In this document: positions 1-5,425 of the stretch, piece by piece
Layout: each line of letters starts with the position of its first letter
Numbering within the stretch: the stretch's first letter is position 1
NCBI GenBank assembly: GCA_903915565.1
Contig: CAIWTG010000246.1
Coordinates: forward strand, 1 to 6,211
Reading direction: 5' to 3'
DNA: 6,211 bases
Source: an uncultured Chloroflexota bacterium
GTDB taxonomy: Bacteria; Chloroflexota; Dehalococcoidia; Dehalococcoidales; RBG-16-60-22
Notes under the pieces: generated by a model
What the model was told of the DNA's origin: nothing
The model's database searches: none
What the model saw: only the letters and a program-made list of their open reading frames with translations
Made by a program: the position numbers and the translations under genes

Positions 1-1
1 G

Positions 2-43
2 CCGGAGTCGTTGACTAAAGAGCAAAAGCGACTCTTTGAATAA
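2..43 (+). CDS. Possible 3' end of a convergent plus-strand gene (partial)
   Basis: Reading from base 2 the frame gives PESLTKEQKRLFE followed by TAA at 41-43. The lysine/glutamate-rich L-T-K-E-Q-K-x-L-F ending resembles the C-terminal tails of DnaJ chaperones (L-[ST]-K-E-Q-x-x-L-[LF]), and a gene ending here would converge on gpsA, whose stop lies at 85-87. Only 13 codons are visible, so chance openness is quite possible and the DnaJ idea is a guess. Two minus-strand frames through bases 1-84 are also free of stops, but neither shows a supported start. Confidence 0.3.
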   Translation, partial: PESLTKEQKRLFE

Positions 44-84
44 CTGTCGAAAAGCCTTGGTTCGATTAAGCGAAAAGACGCTGA

Positions 85-1146
85 CTAAGTATTGTTTTCG
101 GTCGCACGTTTCGCATGCCGGAAAACCGAAAATAGCCGCCACCGCCGTCCCACCAGTTCGTGACGCGCATTACCGCCCATCATCCCCTTCGCTGCCTTAG
201 CCGGATTGGCGTTCTTGAATAACACGTCGTATATTTTTTCCGTAATCGGCATTTCCAGGTCCAGGTCCTGCGCCAGTTTGTAAGCCACTCTTGTAGTGTT
301 AACGCCCTCCGCCACCTGGTGCATACTGTTTAAAATATCCTCCAGCTTCCTCCCCTTGGCGAGCTCATACCCGACGTAGTGATTACGGCTCAAAGGGCTG
401 GCGCAGGTTGTGATGACGTCGCCCAGCCCCGCCAGTCCGGAAAATGTTAGTGGGCTGGCTCCGAGCTCCATACCCAGCGCGGTTATCTCCGTCAGGCCGC
501 GGGTGATAAAAGCCGCTTTGGCGTTATCGCCGTAGCCTAGTCCGTCTTGAATCCCCGCGCCCAGCGCTAAAATATTCTTTAAAGCCCCGCCCAGTTCCAC
601 CCCGATGACGTCGGTATTTGTGAAAACACAGAAATTATCGCTGGTCAGGATTTTTTGCGCTTTGCGCGCTGTATTTTTATCTTCCGCCGCCACTACCGAT
701 GCCGCCGGGTGGTTTTCCATGATTTCTTTGGCTAGCTGCGGACCCGATAGCGCACAGATATTATTTCTGAACTGCGGCTTAATCTCCTCAGCGATTACTT
801 CCGACATCCTTTTATTGCTGTTAATCTCCAGCCCTTTGGATGCGCTGATGATGATGGTGTCTTTGGCAAGATATTTGGCGGCGTATTTGATGTTGGTCCG
901 CATTGTTGCCGAGGGCACCGCCAGGATGACGGCGTCAACACCCTTGAGCGCTACATTCATTTTGTGGGTGATGATTATTTCTTTGGGTATTATCAGGCCC
1001 GGGAAGCGGTCCGACCCTTTTTTCTTGAGCTGGTTCGCTTCCTGCAGTGTCCTTGCCCAGAGCCTTACCTCGCTGCCGTTATGATGCAGCAGCATTGCTA
1101 GCGTAATACCCCAGCTGGTTGTGCCGATAACCGCAACTTTTTGCAT
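85..1146 (-). CDS. gpsA: NAD(P)-dependent glycerol-3-phosphate dehydrogenase
   Basis: Cytosolic enzyme that reduces dihydroxyacetone phosphate to sn-glycerol-3-phosphate, the backbone for phospholipids. The 353-residue product has an N-terminal Rossmann fold starting VAVIGTTSWG (residues 4-13), then AVPS (76-79), SASKGLE (101-107), SGPQLAKE (134-141), GALKNILALG with the presumed catalytic Lys190, SGLAGLGD (236-243), PLSRN (251-255) and AEGV (279-282). All hallmark blocks of the family are present and the length is near the usual 330-350, with a basic tail of about 20 residues after GRRWRLF. The nucleotide loop reads G-T-T-S-W-G where most homologues have G-x-G-x-W-G. It begins at ATG 1146, 40 bases after plsY; no strong ribosome site is visible. 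It is the last gene of the argF-der-plsY-gpsA run and supplies the substrate of PlsY. Identification is secure. Confidence 0.96.
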   Translation of the reverse strand: MQKVAVIGTTSWGITLAMLLHHNGSEVRLWARTLQEANQLKKKGSDRFPGLIIPKEIIITHKMNVALKGVDAVILAVPSATMRTNIKYAAKYLAKDTIIISASKGLEINSNKRMSEVIAEEIKPQFRNNICALSGPQLAKEIMENHPAASVVAAEDKNTARKAQKILTSDNFCVFTNTDVIGVELGGALKNILALGAGIQDGLGYGDNAKAAFITRGLTEITALGMELGASPLTFSGLAGLGDVITTCASPLSRNHYVGYELAKGRKLEDILNSMHQVAEGVNTTRVAYKLAQDLDLEMPITEKIYDVLFKNANPAKAAKGMMGGNARHELVGRRWRLFSVFRHAKRATENNT

Positions 1147-1186
1147 TTTCAGCCATGCCGTTTCTTTTGGGATATTTGTAAATGGT

Positions 1187-1900
1187 TTATTTGTGCGTGC
1201 GGGCGGGAACGCTCTCTGGAATCGTCGTTGGCGCTTTGGGGTGTTCGCCTATTTTACGTTCCGTGCCGTTATAAAGCCGGGTGATATTATCGCGGTGCAT
1301 TACCCAGACGAAAATCACTCCTACCAACACATAGATGCTGTACTCAATCGGCATTGGGCTGGAACGCAGAAAATCTATTTTTAAAATATAAAATGCCGTT
1401 AATAAGAAAAATGCCACCACCGCTCCCACCAGCGAGCCCATGGACATATACTTGGTCCTTATCCCAACGAGGAAAATCAGTATCCCGCCCAGGACCGCCG
1501 CCGGCCAGTATAACCCCGCCAGTGCGCCCATGAATGTTGCCACCCCTCGCCCCCCCTTGAACTTTAGGAATATCGACCAGTTATGTCCCACAATTGCCGC
1601 CAGTCCTGCCAGTATTTTGGCGCTTTCACTATAGGTAAAAACGGTAAAAGTATCGGTATTTCCCAGGAATATCAGCCAGGCTATGCCTACCGCCAGCGCC
1701 CCCTTAGCTATATCTAAAATGAGTGATATCGCCGCCGCCTTTTTCCCCGCCGCCCGCATTACATTGGTCATCCCCGTCTTGCCGGTGCCGACCTTGGTGA
1801 TGTCTTGCTGGGTGTATCGCTTGCTGATGAGCACCCCGCAGGGTATCGAGCCGCACAGGTAGCCTAAAACGGCCACAGCCACAAACATAAACGCTATCAT
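1187..1900 (-). CDS. plsY: Acyl-phosphate:glycerol-3-phosphate acyltransferase
   Basis: Integral membrane enzyme that transfers an acyl group from acyl-phosphate to glycerol-3-phosphate, giving lysophosphatidic acid, the first acylation of phospholipid synthesis. The 237-residue protein is strongly hydrophobic, with membrane spans at roughly 1-24, 55-80, 93-112, 121-146, 152-175 and 187-202. The family motifs are recognisable: GSIP (17-20) and GTGKTGMTNVMR (38-49) with Ser18 and Arg49; the glycine-rich phosphate loop GHNWSIFLKFKGGRGVAT (105-122); and HRDNITRLYNGTE (202-214) with His202, Asn205 and Glu214. Several loop residues differ from the usual GSGNxGATN and GGKGVAT. Its ATG overlaps the der stop in an ATGA (1897-1900), with AAGGGG just upstream, so translation is probably coupled. 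The soluble tail after about 215 is rich in proline and lysine. The neighbour gpsA makes its acceptor substrate. Identification is secure. Confidence 0.94.
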   Translation of the reverse strand: MIAFMFVAVAVLGYLCGSIPCGVLISKRYTQQDITKVGTGKTGMTNVMRAAGKKAAAISLILDIAKGALAVGIAWLIFLGNTDTFTVFTYSESAKILAGLAAIVGHNWSIFLKFKGGRGVATFMGALAGLYWPAAVLGGILIFLVGIRTKYMSMGSLVGAVVAFFLLTAFYILKIDFLRSSPMPIEYSIYVLVGVIFVWVMHRDNITRLYNGTERKIGEHPKAPTTIPESVPARTHK

Positions 1901-3210
1901 GAATTACCCCTTGATTTAAAGTTTAATCGTATCGGTGTGCCGGCAAAACCGAAAGCCTGGCGTAGCTGGTTCTCCAAAAAGCGTCGGTAGGAAAAATGCA
2001 CCAGCTTGGCGTCATTGGTGAAAAAGACGAAAGTGGGTGGATTGGCTTCGGCCTGGGTGGCGTAATATATTTTTAGCTGCCTGCCCTGACTTTGCGGGCG
2101 GTTATGCGCTACGGCAGCCTGCTGGATGATGTTATTCACGACGGAAGTCGGCAGCCTTTTCTGCCTCTCCCGGTAGACTTCTATTACCTGGGGCATGATT
2201 TTGTCCACCCCCTGACCGGTTTTTGCCGAAGTATACAATATTGGCGCGTAAGAAGCAAATTTAAACGAGCCTTTAGCTGCTTTATTCCAGGCTCCGATAT
2301 TCTTATCTTCTATCAAATCCCACTTATTAACGACGATTATTATGCCTTTGGCGGCTTCCTGGATATACCCCGCGATATGGGTGTCCTGCGCCGTTACCAT
2401 TTCGGTGGCATCCAGGACGAGCAAGGCGATATCCGCCCTATCTATGGCGCGGAAGGTGCGGACGATGCTGTATTGCTCTACCCCCGCCCTTACCTTGCCC
2501 CGCCGCCGGATTCCGGCTGTATCAATAAGTAACACATTCTGACCCTCGAAGTCAAACGCCGTATCTATGGCATCCCGCGTTGTACCAGGCGTATCGTCAA
2601 CGATGGAGCGCTCTTCCCCGACTAATGCGTTCAGCAGCGCCGATTTGCCCACGTTCGGTCTCCCCACGATGGCTATTTTAATGCTTTCCGGTTGGATTTT
2701 TTCCGCTTCTTGTTGCGGCAGCAGCTCGACGATTTTATCCAATAGGTCCGCCACCCCCCGCCCGTGGTGCGCGCTGATGGGGAGCGGCTCGCCAAGCCCC
2801 AACTCATAAAATTCCACCGCCTGCATTTCCAGTTTTTCGTTATCGGCTTTATTCGCCGCCACCAGCACCGGCTTCTCCGACCGGCGTAATATATCAGCGA
2901 TTTCCGTGTCTGCCGGCATCACGCCGTCAATAGTGCTCACCACCACCACAATGACGCTGGCGTCAGCGATGGCGGTTTCGACTTGCGCTTTAACCCCCCG
3001 GCTTATCGCCGTATCCGGTTCTACTTCCAATCCCCCCGTGTCCACCAGTGTAAAATCCACTCCGCCCCAAATAACGTCCGCCGTATTGCGGTCGCGTGTT
3101 GTCCCCGGGTGGTCTTCGGTAATCGCCACCGGTCTTTTCACTATTCGGTTCAGGAGTGTGGATTTCCCCGTATTGGGTCTGCCCACAATAGCAACAATAG
3201 GTTTAGTCAT
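1897..3210 (-). CDS. der: Ribosome biogenesis GTPase Der (EngA)
   Basis: Essential GTPase with two tandem G domains that acts on late 50S ribosomal subunit assembly. The 437-residue length matches the family. First G domain: GRPNTGKS (10-17), PGTTRD (35-40), DTGG (57-60), NKAD (120-123), SAHHG (147-150 region). Second G domain: GRPNVGKS (183-190), PGTTRD (208-213), DTAG (230-233), NKWD (295-298), SAK (328-330). The C-terminal KH-like domain (about 350-435) carries the typical KIYYATQ, PPTFVFF, FSYRRFLENQLR and GTPIRLNF blocks. All ten GTPase motifs are intact, so it should be fully active. It starts at ATG 3210, 41 bases after argF, behind only a weak GAAAG-type ribosome site, and its TGA overlaps the plsY start by 4 bases. 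No truncation or frameshift is seen. Confidence 0.97.
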   Translation of the reverse strand: MTKPIVAIVGRPNTGKSTLLNRIVKRPVAITEDHPGTTRDRNTADVIWGGVDFTLVDTGGLEVEPDTAISRGVKAQVETAIADASVIVVVVSTIDGVMPADTEIADILRRSEKPVLVAANKADNEKLEMQAVEFYELGLGEPLPISAHHGRGVADLLDKIVELLPQQEAEKIQPESIKIAIVGRPNVGKSALLNALVGEERSIVDDTPGTTRDAIDTAFDFEGQNVLLIDTAGIRRRGKVRAGVEQYSIVRTFRAIDRADIALLVLDATEMVTAQDTHIAGYIQEAAKGIIIVVNKWDLIEDKNIGAWNKAAKGSFKFASYAPILYTSAKTGQGVDKIMPQVIEVYRERQKRLPTSVVNNIIQQAAVAHNRPQSQGRQLKIYYATQAEANPPTFVFFTNDAKLVHFSYRRFLENQLRQAFGFAGTPIRLNFKSRGNS

Positions 3211-3251
3211 TTTTATTCTTTCAGGATTTTTTTGATAGAGGTTATATTTTG

Positions 3252-4193
3252 TTACCGCAGGTCCGGCATCAGTATTTCCGAACCCCCCATTATATCCACC
3301 AGCAGTGCTTTCTGGGCGTGCAGCCGGTTCTCCGCTTCGTCAAAGACCACTGACTGCGGGCTGTAGATGATGTTCTCGGCGACCTCTTGCCCGTGATGGG
3401 CGGGGAGAGGATGCATTATTATCGCGTCCGGCTTGGCTAACCCGAGCAGCTGGCTGTTTATTTGGTATTTGCCGAATATCGCTTTGCGCTGTTTTGCTTC
3501 GGCTTCCTGCCCCATGCTTATCCATACGTCGGTATAGAGGACGTCCGCTTTTTCGGCGGCTTGTTTCGGGTCTTCGGTGCAAAGAATGGTCGACTGGCTG
3601 TCCGCGGCGAATTGCTGCGCTGTCTTTAGTATTTTTTCGTCCACCCGGTAACCTTTGGGCGAAGCGATGCGGAAGTCCATCCCGCACAGAGCCGCCGCCA
3701 GCATCAGGCTGTGCGCTGTATTGTTCCCGTCGCCGATATAGGCTAAAGTCAGCCCTTCCAGTATTTCTTTGTGTTCGTATATTGTCAGCATGTCCGCCAG
3801 CGCCTGGCACGGATGCTCCACGTTAGAAAGCGCGTTAATCACTGGCACCGAGGCGTTATTGGCCAGGATTTCTAAATTATCGTGGGAGGTCGTGCGCAGG
3901 GCAATGACGTCTACCATCCGGCTCAATACTCGGGCGACGTCCGGTATCGATTCACGTTTGCCCAGCTGTACTTCATCCGGCGATAGATAGATACATTGGC
4001 CCCCCAATTGCCGCATCCCTACCTCAAAGCTGACCCTGGTTCTTAACGACGGCAGCTCAAAGAGCAGCGCCAGTATTTTTTCGTTTAGCTGTGTTTTCCA
4101 TCCTTCGGTTTTAAGTTTCTCGGCATTGGTTATTATTGTTTTTATTCTTTCGCTGGTCAGGTCGGCGACTGAAAGAAAATCTTTACTCTTCAA
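3252..4193 (-). CDS. argF: Ornithine carbamoyltransferase (TTG start)
   Basis: Condenses ornithine and carbamoyl phosphate into citrulline in arginine biosynthesis. I start it at TTG 4193, giving 313 residues beginning MKSKDFLSVADLT, a normal family N-terminus. That TTG has GGGAGGG five bases upstream, whereas the longer reading from GTG 4241 would translate straight through the promoter. Visible blocks: carbamoyl-phosphate loop SLRTRVSFE (49-57), QLGKRESIPD (77-85), HPCQALAD (127-134), GDGNN (154-158), DVWISMG (222-228) with the ornithine-binding SMG, HPLPAHHG (261-268) and LHAQKALL (291-298). HPCQ, D-x-x-x-SMG and LHAQKALL point to ornithine rather than aspartate as substrate. Two residues differ from the textbook enzyme: SLRTR replaces STRTR, and HPLP replaces HCLP. 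Probably first gene of the argF-der-plsY-gpsA operon. An ornithine-like substrate is likely; the exact acceptor is less certain. Confidence 0.9.
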   Translation of the reverse strand: MKSKDFLSVADLTSERIKTIITNAEKLKTEGWKTQLNEKILALLFELPSLRTRVSFEVGMRQLGGQCIYLSPDEVQLGKRESIPDVARVLSRMVDVIALRTTSHDNLEILANNASVPVINALSNVEHPCQALADMLTIYEHKEILEGLTLAYIGDGNNTAHSLMLAAALCGMDFRIASPKGYRVDEKILKTAQQFAADSQSTILCTEDPKQAAEKADVLYTDVWISMGQEAEAKQRKAIFGKYQINSQLLGLAKPDAIIMHPLPAHHGQEVAENIIYSPQSVVFDEAENRLHAQKALLVDIMGGSEILMPDLR

Positions 4194-4198
4194 AATAA

Positions 4199-4205
4199 CC
4201 CTCCC
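4199..4205 (-). promoter_or_regulatory. Shine-Dalgarno site of argF
   Basis: The minus strand reads GGGAGGG, then TTATT, then TTG at 4193. This is an almost ideal ribosome-binding site at 5-6 base spacing, and it decides the TTG start over the upstream in-frame GTG at 4241. Confidence 0.85.
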
Positions 4206-4215
4206 GTATGCAACC

Positions 4216-4243
4216 AGTATAACACGAATTACATAATCCACAA
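4216..4243 (-). promoter_or_regulatory. Sigma-70-like promoter of the argF operon
   Basis: On the minus strand TTGTGG (4243-4238), a 16-base spacer and TATACT (4221-4216) form a plausible housekeeping promoter. The -10 box is a 5/6 match and the -35 box a 3/6 match. Transcription would begin near 4209, giving a leader of about 16 bases that contains the ribosome site. This is a consensus match by eye, without experimental support. Confidence 0.6.
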
Positions 4244-4270
4244 CAGCCTTTCCCCATACGCCCGACCGTC

Positions 4271-4291
4271 ATTCCCGACCTGATCGGGAAT
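4271..4291. repeat. Intergenic dyad (ATTCCCGA / TCGGGAAT), copy A
   Basis: A perfect 8-base inverted repeat, ATTCCCGA and TCGGGAAT, surrounds the 5-base loop CCTGA. The flanks GTC and CCA match the widespread intergenic GTCATTCC...GGAATCCA dyads found scattered through many bacterial genomes. No T-run follows on either strand, so it does not look like an intrinsic terminator. A diverged relative lies at 5317-5336. Confidence 0.7.
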
Positions 4292-4298
4292 CCACTCA

Positions 4299-4342
4299 CC
4301 CTTATCCCCAACTGTCAACTGATAACTGAAAACTGTACACTC
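4299..4342 (+). repeat. Composite repeat with four AACTGNN heptads, copy A
   Basis: A pyrimidine-rich lead-in, CCCTTATCCCC, is followed by four tandem heptads, AACTGTC, AACTGAT, AACTGAA and AACTGTA (4310-4337). The whole 44-base block aligns without gaps to 5353-5396, with 37 of 44 positions identical by my count. It sits eight bases upstream of the TTGACA box of the DUF4342 promoter, in the divergent argF/DUF4342 spacer. Confidence 0.8.
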
Positions 4343-4350
4343 ACCCACAT

Positions 4351-4380
4351 TTGACACCCCTCTCGCTTCTTCGTTACTAT
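4351..4380 (+). promoter_or_regulatory. Sigma-70-like promoter of the DUF4342-phosphatase pair
   Basis: A perfect -35 box TTGACA (4351-4356), an 18-base spacer and TACTAT (4375-4380, 4/6 match) give a good housekeeping promoter. The expected transcription start near 4387 leaves a leader of about 15 bases, containing the GGAGGT ribosome site. The TTG of this -35 box is also the first possible start of the longer in-frame reading of the gene, which is therefore unlikely to be the real start. Confidence 0.7.
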
Positions 4381-4391
4381 TTATTGGGTCT

Positions 4392-4397
4392 GGAGGT
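4392..4397 (+). promoter_or_regulatory. Shine-Dalgarno site of the DUF4342 gene
   Basis: GGAGGT lies four bases before ATG 4402. It fixes the start at 4402, since the upstream TTG at 4351 has no ribosome site and lies in the promoter. Confidence 0.85.
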
Positions 4398-4401
4398 GCT
4401 A

Positions 4402-4665
4402 ATGTCTAAGAGTGAAAAGTATACCGTCTCCGGCGATGAAGTGCTGGAAAAGGTTAAAAAACTCATCCACGAAGGCAATATCCGCCGCGTGCGCCTTATC
4501 CACCAGGGCAAAACGATTATCGAAATCCCGCTTAGCATTGGCGCGCCGGCTGTTGCCGTCACTATTATGGCCGCGCCGCTTTTAGCCGCCGTTGGCGCTT
4601 TTGCCGCTCTCGCCACCGAGTGCACGATAGAAGTTGAAAAGATAGAAGACGACAGAAAGGCCTAG
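4402..4665 (+). CDS. DUF4342-family small protein
   Basis: An 87-residue protein that I recognise as DUF4342-like from its layout: a short charged N-terminal part with a helix-rich segment VSGDEVLEKVKKLIHEGNIRRV (9-30), a two-strand-like stretch RLIHQGKTIIEIPLSIG (31-47), an alanine-rich hydrophobic segment (about 48-73) that could enter or cross the membrane, and the end TECTIEVEKIEDDRKA. The family has no established function that I know of. The N-terminal helices resemble the UBA-like fold sometimes annotated in relatives, but that is only an analogy. ATG 4402 is chosen because GGAGGT precedes it and a consensus promoter ends at 4380. The next gene starts 3 bases after its TAG, so the two are almost certainly co-transcribed. 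No signal peptide is visible. Confidence 0.8.
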   Translation: MSKSEKYTVSGDEVLEKVKKLIHEGNIRRVRLIHQGKTIIEIPLSIGAPAVAVTIMAAPLLAAVGAFAALATECTIEVEKIEDDRKA

Positions 4666-4668
4666 ATA

Positions 4669-5304
4669 ATGCTTGAAATCATCATCGTCCGCCACGGCGA
4701 AACCGCCTTCAACGCCGCCGAAACCTTTAGAGGTAGGGCGGATGTGCCTTTGAATGACACTGGACTAAAACAGGCGGCGCTTTTGGGTGAATATCTTGCC
4801 GCCGAGAAAATCTACGTGGTTTACTCCAGCCCCCTCCAGCGCGCCGTCCGCACCGCCGACGCTATAGCCGCCCCCCACCGCCTTAAAGTAAAACTGGCCG
4901 AAAACCTTAATGACATTGATTGCGGCGAGTGGGAGGGATTAACTCTAGCCGAAGTCAAAGAAAAATACGGTGATATTTACCAGGACTGGGTGGACACGCC
5001 GGAGCAGGTCAGGCTCCCCGGCGGCGAGGGACTAGAAGACGTTAAGAACCGCGCCTGGCCTTTTGTTAAAGACGCCGTTACCCGCGCCCGCGACGGCAAA
5101 ATCGTTATGGTTTCCCACCGCGCCGTGAACAAGGTACTTATCTGCGCTTTGCTGGGGTTGGACAACTCATTCTTCTGGAACTTTAAGCTGGACACCGCCT
5201 CTATCTGCCGCTTCACCTTCGACGGCAACCGCACGGTGCTATCAAGCCTCAACGACACTTCATTCCTTAAACCCCTTAACCTGGGCGAGAAAAAGGACTT
5301 CTAA
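4669..5304 (+). CDS. Histidine phosphatase family protein (phosphoglycerate-mutase-like)
   Basis: A 211-residue member of the branch-1 histidine phosphatases. It shows the phosphohistidine motif VRHGET (7-12, His9), FRGRADVPLNDTG (20-32), YSSPLQRAVRTAD (52-64) with the second phosphate-binding arginine, NDIDCGEWEG (81-90) and VSHRAVNKVL (148-157) with the second catalytic His150. The length and the WEGLTLAEV stretch resemble broad-specificity phosphatases and the CobC/GpmB groups. True cofactor-dependent phosphoglycerate mutases are longer, so I favour phosphatase activity, substrate unknown. At the usual proton-donor glutamate position the residue seems to be Asp82. Its ATG is 3 bases after the DUF4342 stop, with AAAGG (4656-4660) as a modest ribosome site inside the preceding gene. 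No cobalamin gene lies nearby, so a CobC role has no support from context. Confidence 0.88.
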   Translation: MLEIIIVRHGETAFNAAETFRGRADVPLNDTGLKQAALLGEYLAAEKIYVVYSSPLQRAVRTADAIAAPHRLKVKLAENLNDIDCGEWEGLTLAEVKEKYGDIYQDWVDTPEQVRLPGGEGLEDVKNRAWPFVKDAVTRARDGKIVMVSHRAVNKVLICALLGLDNSFFWNFKLDTASICRFTFDGNRTVLSSLNDTSFLKPLNLGEKKDF

Positions 5305-5316
5305 TTCAAACAAACC

Positions 5317-5336
5317 ATGCCGGCGAAAGCGGGTAT
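5317..5336. repeat. Intergenic dyad, copy B (diverged, GAAA loop)
   Basis: The arms ATGCCGGC and GCGGGTAT enclose a GAAA loop (5325-5328). Seven of eight positions can pair, counting one G-T, with a G-G mismatch at 5322/5331. With the following CCAG it looks like a decayed form of the common CATTCCCGCGAAAGCGGGAATCCAG dyad. It begins 13 bases after the phosphatase stop and could cap the 3' end of that mRNA, but the nearest T-run (5347-5350) is too short and distant for a convincing intrinsic terminator. Confidence 0.6.
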
Positions 5337-5352
5337 CCAGAATCCCTTTTCC

Positions 5353-5396
5353 CCCTTCTCCCCAACTGACAACTGTTAACTGGAAACTGTTAACTT
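5353..5396 (+). repeat. Composite repeat with AACTGNN heptads, copy B
   Basis: CCCTTCTCCCC followed by AACTGAC, AACTGTT, AACTGGA and AACTGTT (5364-5391), with a partial fifth unit AACT. It is the partner of 4299-4342. Two GTTAAC palindromes (5375-5380 and 5389-5394) lie exactly two heptads apart, and the second overlaps the presumed -35 box of polA. Confidence 0.8.
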
Positions 5397-5419
5397 CCAC
5401 TTCCCCCATCTGCTATAAT
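5390..5419 (+). promoter_or_regulatory. polA promoter, predicted leaderless start
   Basis: A perfect -10 box TATAAT (5414-5419) lies 18 bases after TTAACT (5390-5395, 4/6 match to TTGACA). Only six bases separate TATAAT from ATG 5426, so transcription should start at or within a base or two of the A of the start codon. No Shine-Dalgarno sequence is present, which fits translation of a leaderless mRNA. Confidence 0.65.
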
Positions 5420-5425
5420 AAACTC

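Noticed and set aside
5..37. Overlapping inverted repeats GAGTCG/CGACTC (5-10/29-34) and AAAGAG/CTCTTT (17-22/32-37), considered as a terminator between gpsA and a convergent gene
   Set aside because: Arms are only six bases, the loops are 9-18 bases, and no T-run follows on either strand. The element may also lie inside a coding end.
47..65. TCGAA...TTCGA dyad as a terminator of the minus-strand operon
   Set aside because: Only five paired bases with a nine-base loop and no U-tract; within chance expectation.
2092..2532. Plus-strand open frame of 146 codons opposite der
   Set aside because: It lies inside the second G domain of Der on the other strand, has no ribosome site, and its translation has no recognisable motif.
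3340..3810. Second minus-strand frame of 156 codons inside argF
   Set aside because: Out of frame with argF, rich in Arg, Gly and Pro as typical of frame-shifted high-GC coding sequence, and without any domain signal.
4299..4342. The heptad repeat as a CRISPR-like array
   Set aside because: Units are seven bases in direct tandem with no spacers; there are no cas genes in the window.
4669..5304. Calling the histidine phosphatase cobC or gpmA
   Set aside because: It is too short for the cofactor-dependent mutase and has no cobalamin genes near it; the substrate cannot be read from sequence, so no symbol is given.
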